The notes: a model not told the origin generated them from the letters alone. A stretch of DNA of 64,000 bases from Cyclobacterium marinum DSM 745 (GCF_000222485.1 NC_015914.1:1364001-1428000), one strand, 5' to 3'; shown: positions 48,201 to 55,915, counted from the stretch's first letter. Numbers and translations: made by a program.

Positions 48201-48480
48201 CCTTATAGCGGTCAAACTGCTCCTTGTTTCCGGTTTTCTTTGTGCCATCAAGGTCTTTGTCTCCTATGTCTTTGGCTTCTATAAAGCCAACAGGGATATC
48301 TCTTTTGGTCAGGATATAATCGGGTGCACCACAGCTTTGTCTTTTGGGTTCATTGGTGGCACTGATGGTTGGTACCAAGGTTTCTAAAAGCTGTTGCAAA
48401 TCCCCTCTAAAAGTATGTTCGGTAGCATAACCAAGTTGGTACCTTTTGTCTAAGCTGTCAATGTATTGGTCTATTGTCAT
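45292..48480 (-). CDS. Single-chain restriction/adenine-methyltransferase of the ISP/IIG kind
   Basis: The 1062 residues comprise an N-terminal nuclease-like domain with a PD-(D/E)xK signature (E22, D54 in CGAPDY, E68-x-K70 in GFIEAKD), a helical linker (150-340), and an N6-adenine methyltransferase with motif I D388-P-A-T-G-T-G and motif IV N506-P-P-Y. The C-terminal target-recognition region matches type ISP_LLa proteins. The RecA-like helicase of true type ISP enzymes (around 1600 residues) is absent, so it should be ATP-independent like type IIG/IIL. No separate specificity or methylase gene is adjacent. Residues about 890-898 derive from a REP-like insertion. Confidence 0.9.
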   Translation of the reverse strand: MTIDQYIDSLDKRYQLGYATEHTFRGDLQQLLETLVPTISATNEPKRQSCGAPDYILTKRDIPVGFIEAKDIGDKDLDGTKKTGNKEQFDRYKASLNNLIFTDYLHFHLYREGEFITKIPIAEITDKGIKPLPDNFDSFENLIKDFGSHIGQTIKSPKKLAEMMAGKARLLSDIIGKALTSDEENQEDSTLKDQMLAFKQILIHDITPQGFADVYAQTIAYGMFAARLHDPTLENFSRQEAAELIPKSNPFLRKLFGYIAGPDIDDRIKWVVDSLTEIFMACNVEEILKNYGKSTKMEDPIIHFYETFLSEYDPKLRKSRGVWYTPQPVVNFIVRAVDDILKTEFDLPQGLADTSKTTIKVNSQTPDKRSATGYKQVDKEVHKVQILDPATGTGTFLAEVVKHIHKKFEGQQGIWSNYVETHLLPRLNGFELLMASYAMAHLKLDLLLTETGFKPTSNQRFKVYLTNSLEEHNKDTGTLFANWLSTEANEANHIKRDTPVMCVIGNPPYSGESANKGEWIMSLMEDYKKEPGGKEKLKERNPKWINDDYVKFLRYGQHYIEKNGSGVLAFINPHGFLDNPTFRGMRWHLLKTYDKIYTIDLHGNSKKKETAPDGSVDTNVFDIQQGVSINIFVKTGRKNLTELGKVFHYDLYGKRELKYHFLNENSIKTVPYKELPNILPKYYFNQKDFEAEEDYSQGFFLNVLFDICLLGPNSHRDGFAIAFRESDAQIRINDFINDDLDTINLRKKYRLLDNRDWSLEKARKSISKNSKPVKCLYRPFDKRFMLYGSYAFDYHRPELNDNLLNDNLGLIFTRQTKENFAVFTTNIPLGQHKIATPYDGSYCSPLYLYSENNYQETINESGESFRIPNLNPEIVKQIAEKLGLNFIPEKDTSTGSASGENFAPIDLLDYIYAVLHSPSYREKYKEFLKIDFPRVPYPEDQETFWQLVKLGGEIRQIHLLESPKVEEYITQYPIDGDNEVVKPIYKEGKVYINATQYFDNVPEIPWVFCIGGYQPAQKWLKDRKGRQLEFEDILHYQKIIVALSETARLMKEIDKIDFMEIN
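45787..45811. repeat. REP-like element inside the ISP coding sequence
   Basis: These 25 bp, read on the minus strand, contain CTTCGACAGGCTCAGC. This is one base different from CTTCGACAAGCTCAGC of repeat copy A (45231-45246) and flanked by GGAT/ATCC ends. It stays in frame and encodes a Thr/Ser/Gly-rich stretch (DTSTGSASG). Confidence 0.7.
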
Positions 48481-48638
48481 TTATTTTCTTGATTTGTATC
48501 AAAGCGCAAGGTTAAGCAGCTCTTTTGGGTTTAATGAAGGTATCTTTTTTTATACTGGCAATCATCTGAGTAAAAATAGCCATTTATACCGAAGCATTCC
48601 TGAATATCTCAAACCTTATTATGCATAGTTCTTTTGTT

Positions 48639-49658
48639 TTATTTAATTGGAAAAATCCGGTTGTTCAAAACCCCATCAAGAACATCTAGATTAGATTTAT
48701 ATATTTTAAGCCTTTTTTCAAGCTTAATTCTAAAATATCTTTTCTCCATTTTAATCGCTTTTATATTTGTTGAGCAATGATTTAGAAATACAATTGCCTC
48801 TGCCATAGTAGGATTTGATCGATCGACATGGGCATTTTTGAAAAATGGATCGATAAAAGTTTTTTCAAATTCAAACAAATTATATTTTCCATTATCAAGA
48901 TAAGGTTCAATCTCACTTAACATTAATTTTTTTATATTTTCAGCAGCAACATGTTGTGCCGTGCCTGTCGTGTATGTATTAAAAGCAAAGTCTAAATATT
49001 TACCAACTGATAATCTAAAGTCATTAAAACTCTTTTGAAATTCGGACATAAATGGATTTATAGATATTTTTAAACTAGAATAAACTTCTTTAACACCAAT
49101 CGAATTAGATTCAATGATTTTAATTATGGATTTAATTTGACCTGCTAGAATAATTGCTTCTTTTTGTTCCGTACCCTTAACTTTTTGTTTTAGGAAGGGT
49201 ACCAAAGTCCGTCCATCTAAGGCTTTAAATTCATCACATTCAAGAGCAACTACGAATTGCAAATCTTGAAATTCAAATGTATTCTCATCATTAAGTGGTA
49301 TAAATTCTTCTAGAATTTTTATTTGGCGTTCTAAAGGTTCCCTTAATTGGATTAAGTTTTCAACCCATAGATTACCCTCATTTTCAATTCTTTTATCGTC
49401 TATATAGTTATCATACCATTTATTTAAAACAAACCCAATAATTATTGAAAGAATAGAAACTATTGGTGTGACAAGGTCAACACCGCCTTCAGGAATATTA
49501 TTATTTATAATAACCCGTTTTCCATTTGGTGATTGCGCTATAATTGGACTAACCTCTGTTTTTTTTAGTGAATCCTTGTTAGACTCACCTTCAAATAAAT
49601 CTTGAGCACAACTACTGGCGGAAATAAAAACTATTGTAATTAATAATATTAATCTCAT
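48639..49658 (-). CDS. Membrane-anchored protein of unknown function
   Basis: The 339 residues have a lipoprotein-like signal with Cys at 17 (SASSCAQD), then a membrane helix (about 63-83, TPIVSILSIIIGFVL). The rest is mainly helical and charged, with a probable coiled coil after the helix (NKWYDNYIDDKRIENEGNL) and no recognised motif. It lies 158 bp upstream of the ISP gene on the same strand and may be cotranscribed. Whether it belongs to the restriction system is unknown. AT content is high compared with neighbours. Confidence 0.75.
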   Translation of the reverse strand: MRLILLITIVFISASSCAQDLFEGESNKDSLKKTEVSPIIAQSPNGKRVIINNNIPEGGVDLVTPIVSILSIIIGFVLNKWYDNYIDDKRIENEGNLWVENLIQLREPLERQIKILEEFIPLNDENTFEFQDLQFVVALECDEFKALDGRTLVPFLKQKVKGTEQKEAIILAGQIKSIIKIIESNSIGVKEVYSSLKISINPFMSEFQKSFNDFRLSVGKYLDFAFNTYTTGTAQHVAAENIKKLMLSEIEPYLDNGKYNLFEFEKTFIDPFFKNAHVDRSNPTMAEAIVFLNHCSTNIKAIKMEKRYFRIKLEKRLKIYKSNLDVLDGVLNNRIFPIK

Positions 49659-50031
49659 ATTAGATTTTTGGATGTATTTAGTAAATCAATTGAATAAAAT
49701 GTACTTTACATTTTATTCAACGTACCCCCTAATCTAATTAAGTTCTTGTGATTAGAGAAGAAATTTTGCAAGGCGGGTTTAAATTTATTTTAACCGGAAT
49801 TTTTATAACTTTTAAATTGCTGCAATATTTCATTTACTCTAAAATTACACGGCCCGACCATATCTTAAACCATTTATACTTTTAAAAATCCACTTAAAAA
49901 TCAGCCAAAAAAGAATTTTACAGTTAAAAACCTACCTTCTTAATACATTTGATAACTCTTTATTTGTATTTTATATATTAAAAAAGTATTTTCAATGTGG
50001 TTAATTATATTTTACATCAAACCCAAACAAT
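49659..50031. other. Divergent intergenic region with strong palindrome
   Basis: About 370 bp of AT-rich DNA between two divergent genes. The main feature is the 14-bp inverted repeat at 49690-49720. No coding sequence is supported. Confidence 0.6.
49690..49720. promoter_or_regulatory. 14-bp perfect inverted repeat upstream of the 339-residue protein gene
   Basis: Arms TTGAATAAAATGTA (49690-49703) and TACATTTTATTCAA (49707-49720) are perfectly complementary with a CTT loop. It lies 31 bp before the start codon of the minus-strand gene. It could be an operator or a 5'-UTR hairpin. There is no T tail suitable for termination. Confidence 0.5.
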
Positions 50032-50514
50032 ATGAGTACGAAAAACACAGTTTCTATTTCAATCCCGGAAGCGGAATTGTAAACCGTTAAAGAAGCCATC
50101 GCTACCCTTAAAAACACTTTAAGCCCCTACATGATTGCAATTAGTTCCGTCGAGAGGCAGAAGGTGCCTAAAATGGGGGATGGTAGCATTCCTTTTGTGG
50201 AAAAAGTAATGGAATATGCTCAAGAAGACGGCCAATTTCTCCCACCCTATATGGATTTAGATGAATTGAATAAGGATTGGGAAGCGATCAAAGGCCTGAT
50301 GCCGCTGCTTAGGGAATTGCAACAAGTAGAAAGCAACCTGAATGACACCGTAATGATGGCAGGATCTGAAGCCTATATAGGAGCACTTAGCTACTACAAC
50401 TCTGTGAAATATGGTGCCAAACTCAATGTAGCAGATGCCAAAGTGATCCATGATGATCTAAAACAGCGCTTTCTAAGAGCCAAATATGGTTCTTCCGATG
50501 AATCCAATAACTAA
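50032..50514 (+). pseudogene. Hypothetical protein gene interrupted by an in-frame TAA
   Basis: A normal-looking start (ATG 50032) encodes 16 residues ending PEAEL, then TAA at 50080-50082. The same frame continues without a break for another 143 codons to 50514. A downstream ATG at 50131 gives a 127-residue remainder. The continuous protein-like sequence on both sides of the stop (SISIPEAEL, then TVKEAIATLKNTLSPYM) suggests a recent nonsense change, for example Gln or Lys to stop. No family was recognised; the protein is helical and acidic. Translation from 50131 could still occur. Confidence 0.65.
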
Positions 50515-51396
50515 ATAATAAAAAATGCTTATGTCACCCCAAATCAATTGAAGGGTACAGTCAAAATCTATTGAACTGTACCCTATTATTTTTTCGGTGA
50601 TTTGCAATCTCCCTTTTTTTTTCTCCTTTTGCACCTGTATTCAAACAGCTAATAACGAATTAAAAACATCGAATTATTCGGTTCTACCATCGAATTTTTA
50701 CCCTTTTTGGTCGAATTACCGAGCTTCTATCTCAATTGATCTGCCAAAAAGGCGGAATTTTCCGGATAAAAAATTGAAAACTCCACCTCAAAGCTCGAAT
50801 TTTGAAGCTAAAAACTGAAATGGGTACCCTTGAAGGTACCATTCTCTACTTTGGGATACCAATTTTCTCACCCATACCCATAAAATTCCGGCAATTTTGT
50901 CATATTTTCGACGATAAGACCAAAATGATGTCCCTTTTTGGTCGAAATTTCGATGGTTTAGGTCGAAAATTTGAGTTCAAAGGTGGAAAATTCGACCTAA
51001 AAGGTCGAATGTTGTCAGTTTTAGGCACTACCCCTATGTTTCTTGTCAGAAATTGGAGTTAGGAAGGTATAAGGGTATGTTCAAGGGTACCCTCTAGGGG
51101 TTTTGGGGCACTCAACAAAACCTACCACATCCGCAAACTAGCATTACAATGGGATCTTGTGTCCAATTCCGATCGAGCGAGCCTAAATTGAATCAAAACC
51201 TTAATTGTATAACCTTGCAAATTTATTATGCATAGGTTTAGGAAATGATTTCACTGGCTGTTTCTCAAAACACTTCACAAGTATAAGATTAGTTGCCTAT
51301 GTAACCAACTGTCTCATTATAATTGTAGTATACTATTGAAAGATTCGCAGGCGCTTCCGAATAGGGAAGAATCAAACATTTAATTTTTATGGGATA
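50515..51396. other. Large noncoding tract rich in GTCGAA-type motifs
   Basis: About 880 bp without a convincing gene. Between 50660 and 51010 the words TCGAA and GGTCGAA recur about eight times, with one in reverse orientation (TTCGACC near 50988). CCCTTTTTGGTCGAA occurs exactly twice (50701-50715 and 50932-50946). Open frames here (50597-50818, 50802-51062) follow the repeats and look non-protein. The origin is unknown. Confidence 0.5.
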
Positions 51397-51624
51397 TTAG
51401 CTGTTGGAAGGTACATTTTTATCAATTACATACTCCAAAATATCACTTGGCTGGCAGTCCAATGCTTTACAAATTGCTTCTAAGGTACTAAAACGGATAG
51501 CTTTCGCCTTACCTGTCTTTAAGATAGAAAGGTTAGATAAAGTTAAATTAACCCTTTCAGAAAGTTCATTGAGAGAGACTTTACGCTTGGCCATTATCAC
51601 ATCTAAATTTACAATAATTGGCAT
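51397..51624 (-). CDS. Small XRE/Cro-C1 regulator (YozG-like)
   Basis: The 75 residues are almost entirely a Cro/C1-type HTH (residues 9-64; SLNELSERVNLTLSNLSILKTGKAKAIRF). The end, CQPSDILEYV, is typical of the small regulators paired with DUF2975 membrane proteins. It follows the DUF2975 gene by 3 bp and is surely cotranscribed with it. Confidence 0.9.
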   Translation of the reverse strand: MPIIVNLDVIMAKRKVSLNELSERVNLTLSNLSILKTGKAKAIRFSTLEAICKALDCQPSDILEYVIDKNVPSNS

Positions 51625-51627
51625 AGC

Positions 51628-52107
51628 TTAAATTGTCAAGTCATTTTCGGATTTCATATCAATTGCATTTTGCAATAGTTTTTGAAATATTGCCGCTGTG
51701 GTAGCAATGACTATTGCTGCAAAAGTAGTAACAATGCAAATGGCAAGAAAGCCCGCTGGGTCGTCCTCTATATTATGAGATATTCTTATGAATAAACCTG
51801 CTGCAACAATAAATGCACTTATTGAAATGGCACAATGCTTAATACGCTTTAAAGTGTTAACAGCGTGTGATGAAAACACATTATTTTGTCCGATGTATCC
51901 TAGTAATCTGAAAGCCTGGTAAAGTGCAATAAAAAAGAAGAATGATACAGCATATCCATACAAAATGAACGAGTCAAAATATATGTTAAACAAATCTAAA
52001 TTAGTGGCTCTTCCTTCGGTTAAGGGAAACCAAATCAAAATGGCAAGTGCCACAATTCCGATAAGCAATATGACTGCCTTAAGGAATATTATTGAATATT
52101 TATTCAT
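51628..52107 (-). CDS. DUF2975 family membrane protein
   Basis: From ATG 52107 the protein has 159 residues with four membrane helices (about 10-30, 43-65, 95-115 and 120-145). The segment FRLLGYIGQNNVFSSHAVNTLKRIKHCA between helices 2 and 3 is the DUF2975 hallmark. The frame is open upstream to 52260, but those extra residues look untranslated. DUF2975 and small XRE proteins form conserved pairs, thought to be a membrane sensor with its regulator. Confidence 0.88.
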   Translation of the reverse strand: MNKYSIIFLKAVILLIGIVALAILIWFPLTEGRATNLDLFNIYFDSFILYGYAVSFFFFIALYQAFRLLGYIGQNNVFSSHAVNTLKRIKHCAISISAFIVAAGLFIRISHNIEDDPAGFLAICIVTTFAAIVIATTAAIFQKLLQNAIDMKSENDLTI

Positions 52108-52128
52108 AATGAGTTTACGAAATTTTAT

Positions 52129-52180
52129 AATTATCGATAAAAGTAATAAATAATTATTGATAAACAATAAATATTTATTG
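52129..52180. promoter_or_regulatory. Operator-like repeats upstream of the DUF2975/XRE pair
   Basis: AATTATCGATAAA (52129-52141) recurs as AATTATTGATAAA (52152-52164), 23 bp apart. The first includes the palindrome TTATCGATAA, and a perfect 16-bp palindrome CAATAAATATTTATTG follows (52165-52180). All lie within 75 bp upstream of the DUF2975 start, fitting autoregulation by the XRE protein. Confidence 0.5.
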
Positions 52181-52308
52181 CAAAGATGAAATATCAAAAA
52201 TTCCAACTGGTCTAAGCTTAGCGAAGCGTAACTTAGACCTAAAATTCTGAAAGTTTCCAACTTTCATTTAATAACCTAGTAATCCTCACAAGCAAATTGA
52301 TAAATTCA

Positions 52309-52461
52309 ACCCCCTCAATAGGAATGGGCTTCAGCCCATTTATTAAAGGACAATGTCATTTCACCCGGCTTTAACCGAAATTTGGATGCGAGAATGGATT
52401 TTATATTAACCCTCCCTTTTCTAAACGACCCTATGGCTTTGTCAAGCTCAGCCTCCGGTAG
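52309..52461 (+). repeat. Dispersed repeat, copy B (right flank of island)
   Basis: Same-orientation partner of 45105-45255. By eye roughly three quarters of positions agree over the full length. This copy has the hairpin ATGGGCT/AGCCCAT in place of the left GGCTAAAGCC arm. Confidence 0.75.
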
Positions 52462-52503
52462 GAGGATTGATACTTTTTATTTTTTATTATAAGGAATTAT
52501 ATC

Positions 52504-52544
52504 TACTTTTGCATCAACGTTGCATATGAAACCTTATTGCATAT
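52504..52544 (+). promoter_or_regulatory. Promoter and candidate operator of the Fur-family operon
   Basis: TACTTTTG (52504-52511) matches the TAnnTTTG -7 element. Overlapping it and running to the start codon are three TTGCAT copies (52509, 52520 and 52537; the last two extended to TTGCATAT), the first two inside TTGCATCAACGTTGCA. A repressor bound here would block the promoter. Confidence 0.55.
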
Positions 52545-52946
52545 ATGGGTGTAGCTGAAATTTTAAGCTTTCATGATTTAAAAAGAACAAGCTGTCGAGA
52601 AGGAATTCTTGAAGTGATGTTGGTTTCAAAGCAAGCTTTGTCTGAAAATGTAATTAGAGAGCAGCTTAATGGGCATTTCGATCGAACCACCTTTTATAGG
52701 TCATTTAAAACGCTTGAAGCCAAGAGGATTATCCACAAAGTGGTAATTGACAATCTACCTGTCAAATATGCCTTAGGAAATACCTTAAATCCCAAGAAAA
52801 TGCATGCCCATTTCTTTTGTAAGGATTGCAACTCAGTAGAATGCCTTAACAATACACCCATACCCACCTACCCCTTACCTGACGGGTACACCTATTCAGA
52901 CACTGAGGTCATTATCAAAGGATCTTGCGCCAAATGCAACCAATAA
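52545..52946 (+). CDS. Fur-family metalloregulator (Zur-like candidate)
   Basis: The 133 residues comprise a Fur-type winged helix (about 8-80; DRTTFYRSFKTLEAKRIIHKV recognition region) and a C-terminal dimerisation domain with two structural zinc pairs, C92-x2-C95 and C128-x2-C131, plus H87 and H89. It is shorter than classical Fur. It is followed after 1 bp by a TonB receptor gene and then a His-rich lipoprotein gene, which suggests zinc-responsive control, but iron cannot be excluded. Confidence 0.9.
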   Translation: MGVAEILSFHDLKRTSCREGILEVMLVSKQALSENVIREQLNGHFDRTTFYRSFKTLEAKRIIHKVVIDNLPVKYALGNTLNPKKMHAHFFCKDCNSVECLNNTPIPTYPLPDGYTYSDTEVIIKGSCAKCNQ

Positions 52947-52947
52947 A

Positions 52948-55362
52948 ATGAAGAAAAATTTAATGCTAATGCTAACCTTATTCTTGATATTTGGCTATGC
53001 CTTCAGTCAATCTAATCAGGAATTAAAAGGCATTGTTACTGATAAAGAAAATAAACCGTTAAAAGGAGCCTTTGTTAAATTAAATGAGCCAAATAAAGGT
53101 ACCATTACAAACGATAATGGGGAGTTTATAATTTCAGGTTTACAAAAAGGTACCTATGAAATTAACATTAGATTTCTGGGGTATGAAAATCTTACTAAAA
53201 CAGTTACCCTTCCGACAAACAATCTTCCTCGGTTCAGTCTAAGTAAAACCCCAATTAGCCTTCAAGAGGTCATCGTCACTGATAACCATGCACTAAATCG
53301 TAAAAAAGAGGAATCTTTAGGCATTGAAATTGTAAACGAGGATTACCTGAAGCAAAACCTTGGGGGTAGCCTAATGAAATCCCTTGAAAGACTGCCCGGA
53401 ATTTCTACCATTGATATTGGTTCAGGCCAATCAAAGCCTGTAATTAGAGGGTTGAGTTTTAACCGCGTAGTGGTGGTTGAAAACAATATCAAACATGAAG
53501 CCCAACAATGGGGAGCAGATCATGGACTTGAAATTGACCAGTACGCTGTAGATTATGTTGAAATTATTAAGGGACCTGCTTCTCTAATGTATGGTTCTGA
53601 TGCCATCGGTGGTGTTATTGACATGAAGAACAATAAGCTTCCGGAGAAAAATACTATCAGTGGCGCAGTAGATATTTCCGGGAAGACAAATAATGATTTT
53701 ATAGGCACTTCAGTTTCTTTAGAAGGAAGAAAAGATTGGTTTTTTGCTTCCCTCACTGCAACCTTACTCGATTATGGGGACTTTAGAGTGCCTACTGATA
53801 GCGTTGATATTTACAATTACCGTGCTGCATTGCACGACAATTATATGAGAAACACGGCCGGGAATGAGCAAAATTTCCACCTTTCTTTCGGCTTAGTGAA
53901 AGACAAAATCCAAAGCCGATTTTATTTAAGCAATGTGAACAGTAAAAGTGGATTTTTTGCCAATGCTCATGGATTAGAACCTAGAAATGTAGACACCGAT
54001 GTTCATGACCGCTCAAGCAGGGATGTTCAATATCCTTTTCAAAAAGTAAACCACCTTAAAATAATCAATAACACAACGATATGGCAAGAAAAGTCAAGAT
54101 TGGAGTTGGACCTGGGATACCAGCAAAATCATAGAGAAGAATGGAGCCAGTATGTACAACACGGCTATATGCCGGCAATTTTTCCGGATACACTGGACTT
54201 TGATATGGATTTGGAACGTAAATTCAATAAAGATATCTATTCTGCAAATGCTAAGTTTTTCTTCGAACCGACAGATAAAACGCAGCTAAACGCAGGAATC
54301 AATGGTGAATACAAAGAAAACCAAATAAATGGACGGGGGTTTATCATCCCCGCTTACCGTCAATTAAATATTGGTGGTTTTGTTTTTGGCCGGCATGAAC
54401 TTTCACCAACCAAGCAATTGCAGGCTGGAATGAGGTATGATTATGGAAGAATAAAGACCTTCTCTTATTTTGATTGGTACCCCTCTCCAATAGATGATGC
54501 GGTCGATCCGGAAAACAATTTTCTTCAAAGAGCGGCCACAATCAATCGATCATTCTCTAATTTCACATGGTCTTTGGGCTATAATTACAACCCCGGAAAA
54601 TGGAATTATAAAGTTAATATAGGCAAGAGTTTCCGGATGCCTATCCCTAAAGAACTTGCAGCCAATGGTGTAAATTATCATCGCTTTAGTTATGAAGTTG
54701 GTAACCCTGATTTATCCCCTGAAATGGCTTACCAATTGGACTTAGGTGTCGCATTTGGGTCTAAGATATTTGCAGCCGGTGTATCACCGTTTGTCAATTA
54801 TTTTTCCAACTATATTTACTTAAACCCAACCTCTGCGCATGACCGCTTGTATGGGAATGGTAATCAAATTTTTATTTATACAGAAAGTAAGGTATTAAGA
54901 TATGGAGGAGAATTTCATTCCCACTATGAATTAAAGGACTGGCTCCAGCTAGGCCTAATAGGCGAATACATCTATTCCAGACAATTGTCCGGAGAAAAAG
55001 AAGGCTATACACTCCCCTTTTCCCCACCTGCATCTGCCATTATAAATCTTAAATACCACGGAAAAACATTGGGCCGAATAGAAAAACCTTACTTATCGGT
55101 GGATTATAAAATCACTTCAGCCCAAACCAACATCGTTCCTCCCGAAGTAATCACAAATGGATACCAAGTCTTCAATCTTGGCATGGGAGGAGAAGTTAAT
55201 CTTTATAAACAAAAGGTCAACCTTTCTTTTCAGGTACAGAACCTCTTGAATAAAAAGTACTTTAACCATACCAGTTATTACCGACTAATAAATGTCCCGG
55301 AACCGGGAAGAAACTTTATAGTCAATATGAACATCCCTTTTCATTCAACCAAAACACTATAA
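52948..55362 (+). CDS. TonB-dependent outer membrane receptor (metal uptake candidate)
   Basis: The 804 residues comprise a signal peptide (to about 21, GYAFSQ), a carboxypeptidase-regulatory-like domain (about 23-105), the plug (about 115-225, with GSGQSKPVIRGL and YGSDAIGGVI), and a beta-barrel with several His-rich loops (HEAQQWGADHGLEID, YHRFSYEVGNPDLSPE). The overall form, HGLEIDQYAVDYVEIIKGPASLMYG (partly matched), resembles ZnuD-like receptors. The Fur-family gene ends 1 bp before it. Likely role: uptake of zinc or a metal chelate. It is not a SusC protein. Confidence 0.92.
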   Translation: MKKNLMLMLTLFLIFGYAFSQSNQELKGIVTDKENKPLKGAFVKLNEPNKGTITNDNGEFIISGLQKGTYEINIRFLGYENLTKTVTLPTNNLPRFSLSKTPISLQEVIVTDNHALNRKKEESLGIEIVNEDYLKQNLGGSLMKSLERLPGISTIDIGSGQSKPVIRGLSFNRVVVVENNIKHEAQQWGADHGLEIDQYAVDYVEIIKGPASLMYGSDAIGGVIDMKNNKLPEKNTISGAVDISGKTNNDFIGTSVSLEGRKDWFFASLTATLLDYGDFRVPTDSVDIYNYRAALHDNYMRNTAGNEQNFHLSFGLVKDKIQSRFYLSNVNSKSGFFANAHGLEPRNVDTDVHDRSSRDVQYPFQKVNHLKIINNTTIWQEKSRLELDLGYQQNHREEWSQYVQHGYMPAIFPDTLDFDMDLERKFNKDIYSANAKFFFEPTDKTQLNAGINGEYKENQINGRGFIIPAYRQLNIGGFVFGRHELSPTKQLQAGMRYDYGRIKTFSYFDWYPSPIDDAVDPENNFLQRAATINRSFSNFTWSLGYNYNPGKWNYKVNIGKSFRMPIPKELAANGVNYHRFSYEVGNPDLSPEMAYQLDLGVAFGSKIFAAGVSPFVNYFSNYIYLNPTSAHDRLYGNGNQIFIYTESKVLRYGGEFHSHYELKDWLQLGLIGEYIYSRQLSGEKEGYTLPFSPPASAIINLKYHGKTLGRIEKPYLSVDYKITSAQTNIVPPEVITNGYQVFNLGMGGEVNLYKQKVNLSFQVQNLLNKKYFNHTSYYRLINVPEPGRNFIVNMNIPFHSTKTL

Positions 55363-55378
55363 ACAAGCACTACAAACC

Positions 55379-55915
55379 ATGAAAAAATATATCTCATTTA
55401 CCCCTAATTTAACATCCTTTAGTTTGAACCTTTTGATAAAATATGGCTTGTTTGCAATGGTCTTAATTGTCTCAATATCTTGTGATTCGGCAGACGAAAC
55501 AGACACCGAAAAACCTGTAATAGATCTTTCTATGACTGATGCTTTCCCCACCAGTTGTGCTACCATTTACTTTGATGAACCATTCAATTTTAAAGCCTAT
55601 TTTTCCGACAATTTTGCTTTAGGCTCCTATAGCATTGACATTCACAATAATTTTGACCATCACTCACACAGTACTGAAGATGATGACTGTACCCTTGATG
55701 ACAAAAAGACAGCTACAAATCCATATGTGTTTATAAATGATTACGAAATCCCTGAAAACTCGTCTTCTTATGAGGCAAACCTTACCATGACTATCCCTTC
55801 GAGTGATGCATCCGAGTTATTTCAAGAAGGAGACTACCATTTTTACATTAGCTTAACAGATAAAGAGGGCTGGTCAACGCACAAAGGCTTAAGTATTAAA
55901 ATATTACACAAATAG
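55379..55915 (+). CDS. DUF4625 lipoprotein with His/Asp-rich metal-binding loop
   Basis: The 178 residues have a lipobox Cys at 35 (VSISCDSA) and an Ig-like DUF4625 domain. Residues 89-104 hold H89, H94, H95, H97, three Asp and C104 (NFDHHSHSTEDDDC), a likely metal-binding loop. The gene starts 16 bp after the TonB receptor gene and closes the operon. A metal-scavenging or metal-chaperone role at the outer membrane is inferred. There is an unusually long N-terminal segment before the signal core; a later Met at residue 27 could be the start. Confidence 0.82.
   Translation: MKKYISFTPNLTSFSLNLLIKYGLFAMVLIVSISCDSADETDTEKPVIDLSMTDAFPTSCATIYFDEPFNFKAYFSDNFALGSYSIDIHNNFDHHSHSTEDDDCTLDDKKTATNPYVFINDYEIPENSSSYEANLTMTIPSSDASELFQEGDYHFYISLTDKEGWSTHKGLSIKILHK

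Larger units (their letters stand above)
52108..52544. other. Divergent region with palindromes, repeat copy B and the Fur-gene promoter
   Basis: It contains the operator-like sequences of the DUF2975/XRE pair (52129-52180), repeat copy B (52309-52461) and the promoter and candidate operator of the Fur-family gene (52504-52544). No gene is supported. Confidence 0.6.

Noticed and set aside
50655..51010. Possible CRISPR array
   Set aside because: The repeated words are short, unevenly spaced and in both orientations, and no cas gene is present.
50597..51062. Two overlapping open frames (73 and 86 residues) in the GTCGAA tract
   Set aside because: Their translations follow the DNA repeat (FDGLGRKFEFKGGKFDLKG type) and show no start signals.
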